Shown here: in pieces, positions 15,413 through 23,855 of the stretch
How the letters are laid out: each line of letters begins with the position of its first letter
How positions within the stretch are numbered: the first letter of the stretch is position 1
IMG/VR virus record: IMGVR_UViG_3300037504_000176
Location: 1 to 34,261 of that record
Strand: one strand, 5' to 3'
Source of the DNA: a virus
DNA: 34,261 bases
The notes under the pieces: model-generated
What the model saw: only the letters and a program-made list of their open reading frames with translations
Databases searched by the model: none
What the model was told of the DNA's origin: nothing
Made by a program: the position numbers and the translations under genes

Positions 15413-16179
15413 GATGTTATCTCCAGCCGTAATTGCCGCGCTTCTGATTGCGCTTTTTCGATGCGTCGCTTGGCGATGTTGAAATAGCCTTCGTCGATCT
15501 CGATGCCGATGAAGTGGCGTCCGGTTTTGACGCAAGCGACGCCGGTTGTGCCGCCGCCCATTGCGGGGTCGAGTACCACATCGCCTTTATTAGTGTAGGT
15601 TTTCACGAGATACTCATAGAGTTCTACCGGCTTTTGCGTCGGATGAACGCTGCCATTGTTACCGTTGCTGTACTCTACAACTGACAGCGGGTATCTGCGC
15701 CCATCTTCACTCACGCTTCCCCCGTGCCCGTCGTGACTCCCATAATGTACAGCCCGGCCCATCTTGTCATGTTCACGATTGCGGACATATGGCTCGGCAT
15801 ACCAAAACTGTGGATTGTATGTTGGGTATCCAATTTCACTAAAAACCAAAATATTTTCGTGCGCTCTCAATGGTCGTCGGTTTGCATCTAAAAAGCCCGT
15901 CGCCATTGTCTTTTTCCAAATCATTTCATATCTAAACCAGTCAGGGTTACTCATAATCAAATAGCTCGTAAATGGCTGGTTGGACGTAGTGATGAATTGA
16001 CCATCTTGTTTAAGGACGCGCTTGACACAATCCCACATTGGTCCAAATGGAATAACCTCATCCCATCGGCAGGCGGTTGTGCCATAGGGTAAATCAGTAA
16101 TCACCGCGTCCGCACCCTCCGCCTCAAGCGTCGGCAGCACGTCCAGGCAGTCACCGTGGTGCAGCGTTACGTTACTCAC
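15409..16179 (-). CDS. DNA methyltransferase (beta-class, N6-adenine or N4-cytosine)
   Basis: 256 residues, GTG start at 16179 overlapping the connector stop (GTGA). Motif IV is TDLPYG (residues 28-33), a known phage variant of DPPY. The SAM-binding motif DPAMGGGTTG is near the C-terminus, giving the beta-class order. It also has PTQKPVELYEYL, common to this family. It probably protects phage DNA from host restriction; the target site is unknown. Its place inside the neck genes is unusual and its central part (15760-15960) is visibly AT-richer than its neighbours, a sign of later acquisition. Confidence 0.93.
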   Translation of the reverse strand: MSNVTLHHGDCLDVLPTLEAEGADAVITDLPYGTTACRWDEVIPFGPMWDCVKRVLKQDGQFITTSNQPFTSYLIMSNPDWFRYEMIWKKTMATGFLDANRRPLRAHENILVFSEIGYPTYNPQFWYAEPYVRNREHDKMGRAVHYGSHDGHGGSVSEDGRRYPLSVVEYSNGNNGSVHPTQKPVELYEYLVKTYTNKGDVVLDPAMGGGTTGVACVKTGRHFIGIEIDEGYFNIAKRRIEKAQSEARQLRLEITS

Positions 16180-16760
16180 AACCTCACCCGCCGATACCGA
16201 GCCAACAACTGCGCAACATCCGGGTCCATTTCCTTCAGCAATCGCATCTCACCCAGCTGAGGAGAACCAGCAATGCCAAATGGCGCGTCTTTGCGTTTGA
16301 ACAAACGCTCTACTTGCAGTAAACACGCCTCACGTACCGGCTCAGGTGTTGCGCTGGCATAACCCCAGGTCGCCGTGATCTTAGCAGATTTCCGCAACCG
16401 TGGCGCAAAGTACTTGCTGGAATCTGGGGCCACAAACAGCGCCGTGATGGGTACCGCGTTTAGCGGCTCGGTATCGTAGTCGGTTGCCACCCATTCAACG
16501 TAGGAACGCGCCGTGGACGTAGCAACCTCTACCGTGTCCAGACTCACCGCGTCGTCAATGTACAGCCGGTCACTCCACTTCGGCGTGAAGTACCGCGTTT
16601 CGTCAGTGGTATAGAATTCGCGGTTGCAGTAGCGGTCAATCCACCGACTGACACCCTCGACAATGTTTTCCAACTTGTTATCATCGTCAGTATCGAGCGC
16701 CTCAATATCCAACCGCGCCTTGAGCGCTGCCAGCGTGCAGTAGCCGTTGGTGATGCTCAT
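16176..16760 (-). CDS. head-tail connector (gp6-like adaptor)
   Basis: 194 residues, ATG at 16760. It starts GYCTLAALKARLDI, followed by a helical bundle containing WIDRYCNREF, which matches phage connector proteins of the gp6 type. It docks under the portal and closes the head-tail passage. Gene order (after the zinc-finger protein, before neck proteins) fits. The first positions overlap the upstream gene's stop (ATGA). Confidence 0.85.
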   Translation of the reverse strand: MSITNGYCTLAALKARLDIEALDTDDDNKLENIVEGVSRWIDRYCNREFYTTDETRYFTPKWSDRLYIDDAVSLDTVEVATSTARSYVEWVATDYDTEPLNAVPITALFVAPDSSKYFAPRLRKSAKITATWGYASATPEPVREACLLQVERLFKRKDAPFGIAGSPQLGEMRLLKEMDPDVAQLLARYRRVRL

Positions 16761-17032
16761 TTTGTGGTTGCTCCTCTGACCATCTTGTCACGCGGTGGGG
16801 TGTCCAGCGCCTTAAAATTGTCGCAGTAGTGTTGATGTAACGACAGGCCACGCTCTGAGTCGAACACGCGACCGCAGACGCATTTATGCTGCTCTTCCGC
16901 AACCGGCGCAAACGAGCCAGGCGAATCAGTGCGCAAATACTGAGCCTCTGCCGGATCTACCTCAATCACCTGACCGGCTCGGTATTTGCCGTGGTTGCTG
17001 CTGTAGTCAGACAACACTTTTAGCTTCGTCAT
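16757..17032 (-). CDS. head-module protein with C2HC zinc finger
   Basis: 91 residues from the ATG at 17032 (GGAGGTCCCG upstream). Residues 1-40 (KLKVLSDYSSNHGKYRAGQV, then IEVDPAEA) resemble small phage head proteins. Residues 51-70 (CVCGRVFDSERGLSLHQHYC) have a C-x-C ... F ... L-x2-H-x3-C finger like classical C2H2 fingers, with C51/C53, F57, H66 and C70. The gene lies between the caspase-like protein and the connector. It may be a minor capsid or completion factor that binds DNA or another protein. Confidence 0.75.
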   Translation of the reverse strand: MTKLKVLSDYSSNHGKYRAGQVIEVDPAEAQYLRTDSPGSFAPVAEEQHKCVCGRVFDSERGLSLHQHYCDNFKALDTPPRDKMVRGATTK

Positions 17033-17567
17033 CGGGACCTCCGTAAAACTCAAACTTCAATGTGTCGGCGGTCGCCTTCGGGTCCAGCCAGCGCCGCCAT
17101 GAGTACCGCAGCATCTGCCGCGCTTGTACAAAGGCTGCTTTTGGACTCTCGCCAGCAATCACACGGCGAATGACGCTCTGTGCCAGCAGTTGCGCCCCAC
17201 GTGCTGCACCCCGATCGTCCTCGCCGTAGTTGGGGCCGTCACCAGCAATCACCGCCGCGCCTGCGTCTTGAAACGCGCTCAAAAACGGCGATTGTGGCAG
17301 ATAGCATGTGGTGGCTACCACCAGCACGCTTTCCAACGTTGCCTGGCGCACAGTTTGAAAACTCAAAGCCGGCGTGTTGTCAAACGTGTACAGATAGCCG
17401 CCGCTGGGTTCGCCGTGCAGGTCAATGTAAACGAGATCGTAGCCTTCCAAATCGGCAGGCCCCAACCGACCGGCGGTCATGGGGGGAAACGCCCAAATAT
17501 GCGCATCGTCGCCTACCACATCAATGGTTTGCCGGAGATACCGACGGTCGGTCAGAGCGAGGATCAT
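17007..17567 (-). CDS. caspase/CHAT-like cysteine protease-fold protein
   Basis: 186 residues from the ATG at 17567, two bases after the upstream stop; a longer frame to 17630 overlaps that gene and lacks a ribosome site. The motif VYIDLHGEP (H51, G52) ends one strand and VVATTCYLP (C88) ends the next, followed by SPFLSAFQDAGAAVIAG. This His-Gly/Cys spacing and the hydrophobic strands are the mark of clan CD peptidases (caspases, CHAT, gingipain type). A C-terminal helical part and FEFYGG follow. It lies directly after the capsid and signal-peptide genes. Substrate unknown. Confidence 0.65.
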   Translation of the reverse strand: MILALTDRRYLRQTIDVVGDDAHIWAFPPMTAGRLGPADLEGYDLVYIDLHGEPSGGYLYTFDNTPALSFQTVRQATLESVLVVATTCYLPQSPFLSAFQDAGAAVIAGDGPNYGEDDRGAARGAQLLAQSVIRRVIAGESPKAAFVQARQMLRYSWRRWLDPKATADTLKFEFYGGPDDEAKSVV

Positions 17568-17568
17568 G

Positions 17569-18093
17569 TTAATTTGCGCTCGCGCCCAGCTGTACCCACT
17601 CTGAGCCATCGTAAACAGCGGAGAAGCCATCGTACTGATTCAGGTCAGAGTCAGATGTCTTGATAGCCGAGTCCAGCACCAGGTCAGCGTTGCCGGTACG
17701 CACAAAGTTGACCACGACGCCGGTGTCAACGGAGCCGAGCGTTAGCGTCAATGTGCTGCCGCCGCTCAGCAAGTAACAAGACGCCGTGGGGGTCAGGGTC
17801 TGCGTGCCGGTGATCGCGCTGGTTGTACACTCTGGATTCAACACACCGGCAAACGTCACGTCGCTTTCGCCGTCAATTGCTCCAGTTGCGCCGTCAACGT
17901 GCAATTTCTGCGTGCTGTGATCGTCGCTGTAGACGTACAGATCGGCGCCGTTGTACAGGTAGGAATCGGAGCGCGCATCAATGGCAATCCGCTCCCTGAC
18001 CGCCCGCTCTTCAGGCGCAAACGCCTGCATTGCTACCGCAGCCATACCGAGCACCACGGCGATAACAATCGCAACTTTCCAAATGTTCTTCAT
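17569..18093 (-). CDS. signal-peptide or N-anchored protein of the head module
   Basis: 174 residues, ATG at 18093 with AGGAGTTGAC upstream. Residues 1-26 (MKNIWKVAIVIAVVLGMAAV, then AMQAFA) form a basic start plus hydrophobic core, a signal peptide or membrane anchor. The rest is Ser/Thr/Asp-rich beta sequence (LYVYSDDHSTQKLHVDGATG, LTLTLGSVDTGVVV), like a decoration or adhesive domain. Secretion is unusual for a protein encoded between the capsid and connector genes. Function unknown. Confidence 0.75.
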   Translation of the reverse strand: MKNIWKVAIVIAVVLGMAAVAMQAFAPEERAVRERIAIDARSDSYLYNGADLYVYSDDHSTQKLHVDGATGAIDGESDVTFAGVLNPECTTSAITGTQTLTPTASCYLLSGGSTLTLTLGSVDTGVVVNFVRTGNADLVLDSAIKTSDSDLNQYDGFSAVYDGSEWVQLGASAN

Positions 18094-18170
18094 GTCAACT
18101 CCTTATCGGGGGGGGGAGGGTAACCGGCGGAGGTAACCGGTCACCCGCCCCGTCCTGTGTCTGTTGTTGT
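18094..18170 (-). promoter_or_regulatory. structured spacer after capsid gene
   Basis: 77 bases with GGTAACC repeated and a GGTCACC, a run of nine G on the plus strand, then AGGAG before the next ATG. The minus-strand RNA could form GC-rich stems (GGCGG/CCGCC). No U-run follows, so it may stabilise capsid mRNA or partly attenuate downstream genes. Confidence 0.4.
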
Positions 18171-19514
18171 CTATACGCTGATGTTGTAGATACCAGCGGT
18201 GTGGTCGTCGCCGCGTCCAGCGGTGGCGCCGTCGTCGCGGGCCGCAACCGCCAGGCGGAAGGATGCCACGAGGAAGGTCTGCCGGGTCTGGATGTCGCGG
18301 TCAACCTCGATCAGCAACTGCCGACGGTAGCCAACGCGCCACAGATTCTTGTTGACGAAAGCAATCTGTCCCAGGGTGTTGTTACCCGCTGTGTCGCTTG
18401 CTTTGCCGTCAGCCTCAGTGAGAGGCATCGACTCAGACGGAACAATCGGGATACCCCGATAACGCCCCAGCTCACCGGTCAGCAGCACAGCTTCAGAACC
18501 GTACTTGTCCAGCGTCTGCACGCCGTCCAAGCCCATGAGTCCCTTGAGATAGGTGCTCACGTCGGGGATCATGAAGCAGTCCGAGGGCCGCACCGCGTAT
18601 TTGCCCATTTTGGCGAGGGCATTCTTAATGTCGGCGTCGGTCAGTGCATCGCCACCAGCATCAACCCCCTGATCGGTATCGTCCACCAGGAAATAGTGCC
18701 GGATACCGTCCTTGCCATCGCTCAGGTAATACTCGGTATCGGCGGGGTCCGCGTCGTCGCTGTTGATGTTGCCCGTGCCGGCATTGGTCGCGTCCGCGTT
18801 GAGGACAAAGGCATCCATCTTCTCCGCGCCGCTGCGCTGAATGTTGCTGCGCAAGTTGGGCAACATCGGGATGATTGCATCTTCATCCAGCGTGTAGGAC
18901 CAATCGACTTCAGCCACAATCTCCGTGGCGGTCATGATCGGCTTGTCGGTGGCGATAGCGGTCGCCGTGGTCGCCGTGTTCTCGCTGCCTTTATACCACG
19001 TCACTTCGCCCCAAATCGGAATCTCGTAGGGGTTGGAGGGCATAGGGATCATCGGGCCAAGGTTCTGCACGACCAGCGACTGGAGGAAGAAATTGTCCCA
19101 CAGTTCGCCCGCCAGCATGGTTGGGACCAGATCACCGCCCACCGCGTCCGTGGTAGACATGTCGGCCTTCTGAATGGCATCATTCAGTTCCTTGCTGCGA
19201 GGCATCGCGCCCTTGCGAGCAAGCTCTTTCGCAACCCACAGCCCAAAGGCGTCCACGCCCTTGTACTTGCCGTCGGGAACCGCGTAGTTTTTGACGGCCT
19301 CGCGCTGCGCCCTGCTGCCAACGGCGGGTACGTCCTCAGTCTCGCCGTGACGTCGCGCCTTCCGGTCGGCTTCCTTGGCGGTCATGCGGTCCAGCAGCTG
19401 CTTGAGCGTCTTTTCCAGTTCGCCGTAATCAATGGTTGCCGGGTCGTCGGCGTGCGCCTTGACCGCCTGTTGCAATTCAGATACTTCCTGCCGTAGTTTC
19501 TCCAATTCAGACAT
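18171..19514 (-). CDS. HK97-type major capsid protein
   Basis: 447 residues, ATG at 19514 with AAGGAG upstream; the start overlaps the prohead-protease stop. Residues 1-60 are a coiled coil (delta domain, SELEKLRQEVSELQQAV) that would be removed by the protease. The middle and end show the HK97 fold: STTDAVGGDLVPTML, WYKGSENTATTATAI, then RQTFLVASFRLAVAARDD. It forms the icosahedral shell. Confidence 0.95.
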   Translation of the reverse strand: MSELEKLRQEVSELQQAVKAHADDPATIDYGELEKTLKQLLDRMTAKEADRKARRHGETEDVPAVGSRAQREAVKNYAVPDGKYKGVDAFGLWVAKELARKGAMPRSKELNDAIQKADMSTTDAVGGDLVPTMLAGELWDNFFLQSLVVQNLGPMIPMPSNPYEIPIWGEVTWYKGSENTATTATAIATDKPIMTATEIVAEVDWSYTLDEDAIIPMLPNLRSNIQRSGAEKMDAFVLNADATNAGTGNINSDDADPADTEYYLSDGKDGIRHYFLVDDTDQGVDAGGDALTDADIKNALAKMGKYAVRPSDCFMIPDVSTYLKGLMGLDGVQTLDKYGSEAVLLTGELGRYRGIPIVPSESMPLTEADGKASDTAGNNTLGQIAFVNKNLWRVGYRRQLLIEVDRDIQTRQTFLVASFRLAVAARDDGATAGRGDDHTAGIYNISV

Positions 19515-20277
19515 TGTATTTCTCCTTGAGTGGTTTGAGTGCTTGTTTCAATTCAGCCAATACCGAGAGCTCTTCCGGCGTGAGTTCATTGGTTTCATTG
19601 TTGGTTGCCTGGTTTCCCTCGGTGCTATCGACGCTTTTAGGTGCGTCGGGAACCTCATGTTGTATACAGTCCTCACATAATTGGGGGGCCTCACCCTCTA
19701 AAATCATTTTCCATAACGTTGCACTGGCTTTGTAGCCCCCCCCGCATTGATCACATTCCAGTGTATATTTGAAGGTGCCCTCTGGTTCATCAGAAGGCTC
19801 GGTATTGGGGGGGCTCGCGAGCCCTTTCACCGCCAGCCGTAGCGCTTCCTGGTTCGCGGGTACGGGGACCAGCGACCATTCCAGCAATTCCCAGGCCGTA
19901 AAATCGTAGCCGCCCGCCTCGTTCTCTTCCCATTCCAGCGGGTCGAAGCCCACACTTGCGGTGCGGATCAGGCCTTGCTCCCACAGCAGACGGATAACGT
20001 GCATCGGATCGCTCTCGCTTGCAGGTTGACGCAGCGAGAAATCAGCCACAATGCCGCCGTCGCTTATCTCCAAGTTGAGCGTTTCACCCACGGTTGCCCA
20101 CGGATCGCGGTAATTGTGCCCCCATTGGACAACAGGATTCTTCATATAGTTATCCAGCTTAACGCCCTGGGGGAGCACGCGGTCACGGTCACGGTCCACA
20201 GCGCCGGTGTTGATCACGATGCGCCCACCGTTTGCGTTCTGGTTCACTAGCTCAATATCAACATTTTTGCGTCTCAT
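19507..20277 (-). CDS. prohead protease (S78-type) with C-terminal zinc ribbon
   Basis: 256 residues, ATG overlapping the portal stop. The catalytic parts are visible: WGHNYRDPWATVG (His54), RTASVGFDP (Ser108) and LLEWSLVPVPAN. It cleaves the capsid delta domain during maturation. After residue 170 an unusual tail holds C175/C178 and C201/C204, a zinc ribbon, followed by an acidic linker and a coiled helix. Such a zinc tail is not usual in HK97-type proteases. Confidence 0.93.
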   Translation of the reverse strand: MRRKNVDIELVNQNANGGRIVINTGAVDRDRDRVLPQGVKLDNYMKNPVVQWGHNYRDPWATVGETLNLEISDGGIVADFSLRQPASESDPMHVIRLLWEQGLIRTASVGFDPLEWEENEAGGYDFTAWELLEWSLVPVPANQEALRLAVKGLASPPNTEPSDEPEGTFKYTLECDQCGGGYKASATLWKMILEGEAPQLCEDCIQHEVPDAPKSVDSTEGNQATNNETNELTPEELSVLAELKQALKPLKEKYNV

Positions 20278-22379
20278 ACGTCCTCTCCTATCAGCACTGC
20301 TGCCCTACTGCATCGACAGTTGATAATGTTCCCAGGAGAACCGGCTGGATCGCCTGGAAAAGCTAGCATCTCGCCGCCCACCTCAAACATCTGTCCCAAA
20401 CCAACCGTCTGATTATGTGCTTCTCGGTGTGCATCACGCTCGCGTCCGTCGATGTTCGTGAGCCAACGAGAGCCTTTCACAACGCCCGACTGACTCCAGG
20501 CCGCTTCGTCGCCCGCGCTGTTGGCCGCGGTCATGGTCGTGCGCGCAATCCGCTCTGTCTGATAGTCTGATTTGCGCCCCTCGAAATAGGCAGATAGGCG
20601 CTCCATCATGTCGGGGATTGTCTCGCCCTGCGCCTCTGCTTCTGTGAATAAGTCCGTTAGTTCATTGAAAGTTGTGTTGTTGGTCTCCTCGGCAAACTTA
20701 CCCAGGATCGCTGCCATCTCGCCGCGCACTTCGGGCCGGTCCACATCGAACGCCATCTCTATACCGAGCCCGTCCATCTCCTCTTGCCCGACCGCTTCCA
20801 GTGCCGCCAGAAGCAGCGGTTGAAAGGTTGCTCGAAAACGCTCTTTTTCCTGCTGTAAATCAAACAACTGAAGCACATTCATCTTTGTTTGCTTCGTTTC
20901 CAAACCGTCGCCGTGTCCTAACTGATTCTGGTCCCGCAGCGCGCGGCCAATTTCAATCTGTTGGCGCTGGAACTGTTTCTTCAACATCCGCTGCATCCGC
21001 TTCTCAAATGGCGCAATTCTGAATTGCTTGCGCTGCCACGTTTTGCGGTGCAGGTCGCCGCCGAACTCCCATGGATCTACCTGCTTTGTTGCTCGCGGAG
21101 CGGCTGCCTGCTCGGTATTGGTGGGGGGCTCTGGGGTGCGCGCCAGGTAAGGCGACTCTCCGACCGGCACCATGTTGATGGGCATATAACCCACATCGCC
21201 GCCGTCAATCACTAGATCCATGCCGACAGTTTGATAAGCCAGGTTCGGCGGCGTACCGTTTTGAATCAACTTCACCGCCTGCTCGATCTTTTTTCCTACG
21301 TCCTCACGGAGTACCTCAACGCCGCTTAGGTCCGTAGCGATACTCTCATTAGGGAGCAGGTCACCGCGTCTGCGGAAGAACTCGGTGAGCCAGTCGTCAC
21401 GGCTGCCGGCCAGCGGCACGAGCGTCAGTTCCCAAAGTGCCTTTTTCGCTTCGGGCATGTTCTCATAGGTGCGGTTACCCAGGCCCGCCAGCTCAGGGCT
21501 CACGCCGTACACCGCCAGAATTTCCTCACTGCTCTTCTCGCGTTGCTCAAGCCATAACGTGTCTTTGGGCGCCAGGTTAAGCGGCTTGATGTCAATCAAG
21601 CCTTCCTCGAGGATTACCGGCTTATGAGAACGCCGCCGCCCATGGTCTGCTGCCAGCGTGTCCTCGATGCGCTTTTTCTCGGTCTTGGTCACACCCTGCG
21701 GGGTCACGACGGCAAAGTCTGGCCTCGCCTGGTTACGGAAGAAGTCGCCAGTCCACGCCTGCGCAAACTCATCAATCAGAATACCGCTGCGCACCGCGCT
21801 CATAGGACTCAGGCCGCGCAATGGCTCTTCGGGATTATAGAACTTGGTATGAATGAAATCATCGTTGGGCACCAGGTACGGATCGCCCCGGTTATCATCG
21901 ACGAAAAATCCGACGATGTTGCGATACCGGCGCCCACCGCTCTCCAAACGCACGTTAAATTGGTGAGATTGGCGCGTCCACAGCTCTAACGGTTGCCCGC
22001 GTCCGTCTAGCGCCAGTTCCAGGCCACATTCTCCCTGTAACAGCATCTCCGTTGTCCACTCTCGCCACAGGTCGCTTGCTGCCATCGTGTCGTTGACCTC
22101 GGAGAGCAGGCGCGTCAGCGGGTGCCCGGCGATAGGCTCGCCGTCGCCGTCTATCACGCGCACGGGTAGAGGAGCAATGTTTTCGGCAATTTTCCGAATT
22201 GCCACTCGTGCCCAGGTGTTGATCCTGTAAAAGTACGGATTATCACGATCGCTGTATCGCTGCCGGGTGCCGGTACCGTCGCCAGAGTAGAGATGCACAC
22301 GTCCCTCAAGCTCCGGGTGCCGGTCATAGAGTGCGGATTTGCGCGCCCGTGTGATTACTCGTCGCAAAAGACTAGGCAT
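20274..22379 (-). CDS. portal protein fused to MuF-like head morphogenesis domain
   Basis: 701 residues, ATG at 22379. Residues about 1-420 are an HK97-family portal (YFYRINTWARVAIRKIAENI, AAKF-type wing, SEEILAVYGVSPELAGLG). Residues about 470-701 are a MuF-like domain ending in NCRCSRAAVL. Portal proteins form the dodecameric DNA gate and MuF-type proteins assist head assembly or are ejected. In many phages these are two genes, so a fusion is notable but known. The ATG overlaps the small membrane gene by eight bases. Confidence 0.93.
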   Translation of the reverse strand: MPSLLRRVITRARKSALYDRHPELEGRVHLYSGDGTGTRQRYSDRDNPYFYRINTWARVAIRKIAENIAPLPVRVIDGDGEPIAGHPLTRLLSEVNDTMAASDLWREWTTEMLLQGECGLELALDGRGQPLELWTRQSHQFNVRLESGGRRYRNIVGFFVDDNRGDPYLVPNDDFIHTKFYNPEEPLRGLSPMSAVRSGILIDEFAQAWTGDFFRNQARPDFAVVTPQGVTKTEKKRIEDTLAADHGRRRSHKPVILEEGLIDIKPLNLAPKDTLWLEQREKSSEEILAVYGVSPELAGLGNRTYENMPEAKKALWELTLVPLAGSRDDWLTEFFRRRGDLLPNESIATDLSGVEVLREDVGKKIEQAVKLIQNGTPPNLAYQTVGMDLVIDGGDVGYMPINMVPVGESPYLARTPEPPTNTEQAAAPRATKQVDPWEFGGDLHRKTWQRKQFRIAPFEKRMQRMLKKQFQRQQIEIGRALRDQNQLGHGDGLETKQTKMNVLQLFDLQQEKERFRATFQPLLLAALEAVGQEEMDGLGIEMAFDVDRPEVRGEMAAILGKFAEETNNTTFNELTDLFTEAEAQGETIPDMMERLSAYFEGRKSDYQTERIARTTMTAANSAGDEAAWSQSGVVKGSRWLTNIDGRERDAHREAHNQTVGLGQMFEVGGEMLAFPGDPAGSPGNIINCRCSRAAVLIGEDV

Positions 22380-22545
22380 TCCCTACTCCAGTTTGATAAC
22401 CTTCAACTGCCGCTGCTTGCCACAGTCGCCACAGTCGCACCGCCCACCCCACCACAATCCCCAAAACATAGGGCCCAGCAATCAGCAACCATAGCGCTGC
22501 GCGCTGTAACCAAATTAGCAGGTTGACGAGAAAATCTTCAAGCAT
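22372..22545 (-). CDS. small membrane protein between terminase and portal
   Basis: 57 residues in a frame that fills the terminase-portal gap. The ATG at 22545 overlaps the terminase stop (TAATG) and the TAG overlaps the portal ATG by eight bases, so all three are translationally coupled. Residues about 5-35 are hydrophobic (LWLLIAGPYVLGIVVGWAV) with one or two spans, then Trp/Arg-rich. Membrane proteins are rare at this spot. Function unknown. Confidence 0.6.
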   Translation of the reverse strand: MLEDFLVNLLIWLQRAALWLLIAGPYVLGIVVGWAVRLWRLWQAAAVEGYQTGVGNA

Positions 22546-23855
22546 TAGTTTTCCTCAACTTGTGGCACATACCGGCGCGCTCGCAACCAAACCCAACCTT
22601 CTAACGCCTCGCAGGCGTGATCATTGCCATCCTGCGGTTCGTCCTGGTAGCCGCCAGCCGGATCTTCTTTGTTGCGGTAGCCGCTTGTGATCTCATCAAG
22701 TAGATTCTTGCACCGCGAATGCACCTTCAAGGCTCGGTATTGGTTGCCGTCCTGGATCAGGGCTCGCGTCGCCTGGATCGCCTGTTTGCGCGTGCTCTTG
22801 GCGCGTCCGGCCTTGACGGCCATCCAGTTACGCGCCGGGATGTTGGCTTCACGCAAACGCCTGCGGAGCGATGTCGCCTCATGGCTCACTGCCGCCATTT
22901 CTGGCAGTTTGCCATCATAGCGTTCTTCGCACCGCTCAACAACGCTGTCAACGGTCTCCTCTTCCAATTTCTTGGTCTCGTACAGTTCATCGAACACAAG
23001 AATATGGTTGCCCTTCTTCTGAATGAACAATGTTGCCCGCGGGTCAATGTACCCATCATCGATGCCGAGTTCAATCGGCAGATTCGGGTCAGGCTCCTCA
23101 TTGGTGATGTTGGCCTCACCAAACGAGTCGAACACGAGCCCCTCAACCGCGACGTACCAGGAGCCGTCGCGCCAGGCCTCGCGCAACCGCCGCGGTAGGC
23201 TGTTCAGCATCGTCCAATAGTCATCATTCAGATATGGATTATCTTCCGGTAACGCCTTGACATAACTAAACTGATCGGCGATCTTGGCGAGATGCGCAAT
23301 CGGTCCGGTAAAGTCGCGCTCTACCCATGCTCGACGTACCCATTTGAAATATTTTCCATTGGGGTTCGTCGCTGCCACGAAAAATGTGTCATCAATCCCG
23401 GGCCAGCGCAGCGAGCCGCGCAGATCGTCAAACGCCTTGAGCGGGTTTTTAGTCAGCTCGTCGATGGCAATCCCCGCAAACTCCGCGCTCTGGTACCGCT
23501 GCCCATCTTTCAGGTTGCGGAGGAGGAGTACCCCCCCACCATACCGAGCGTGCAGATGGAAACCCAGGCCGTGCTCTTTGGACCGCTTCAGTTCGCCTAA
23601 CCAAACAGGCCATTTGCTGATCTTAGAAATCTGCCTGTCTTGCAACGATGGATAATCCTCGCAGAAAAGCCCCACCTTGACGCCGTAGCGACCTTCCGCA
23701 GCCCACTTCAGTAGCCGTCGCAATGCGTACCAGCGCAGCCAATGCGACTTGCCGGGACCGCGCGAGCCACCAAACAGCGTGTACTTGTGAGCGTCCGCCT
23801 GGCGCGTCGCTTCAACCTGCTTCTCGGTGAACGTGCAAAGATAGGAAAACTTCAC
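22545..23855 (-). CDS. terminase large subunit
   Basis: 436 residues, GTG start overlapping the TerS stop (GTGA), with GGAG upstream. The ATPase has a Walker A-like GGSRGPGKS (about residues 28-36) and a Walker B ending in AGIAIDE. The nuclease half has ELGIDDGYIDPRATLF and DEPQDGNDHACEAL, the acidic metal-binding set of terminase nucleases. It translocates and cuts DNA into the prohead with TerS and the portal. Confidence 0.94.
   Translation of the reverse strand: MKFSYLCTFTEKQVEATRQADAHKYTLFGGSRGPGKSHWLRWYALRRLLKWAAEGRYGVKVGLFCEDYPSLQDRQISKISKWPVWLGELKRSKEHGLGFHLHARYGGGVLLLRNLKDGQRYQSAEFAGIAIDELTKNPLKAFDDLRGSLRWPGIDDTFFVAATNPNGKYFKWVRRAWVERDFTGPIAHLAKIADQFSYVKALPEDNPYLNDDYWTMLNSLPRRLREAWRDGSWYVAVEGLVFDSFGEANITNEEPDPNLPIELGIDDGYIDPRATLFIQKKGNHILVFDELYETKKLEEETVDSVVERCEERYDGKLPEMAAVSHEATSLRRRLREANIPARNWMAVKAGRAKSTRKQAIQATRALIQDGNQYRALKVHSRCKNLLDEITSGYRNKEDPAGGYQDEPQDGNDHACEALEGWVWLRARRYVPQVEEN

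Noticed and set aside
15781-15800. Additional GCTCGGTAT copies with one mismatch (for example near 15790 and 30658)
   Set aside because: They differ in the core and would be expected at some rate by chance, so they were not counted.
18201-19496. 431-codon plus-strand open frame antisense to the capsid gene
   Set aside because: It is a mirror of the capsid gene's codon bias; it has no ribosome site or recognisable domain, and the minus-strand capsid gene is certain.
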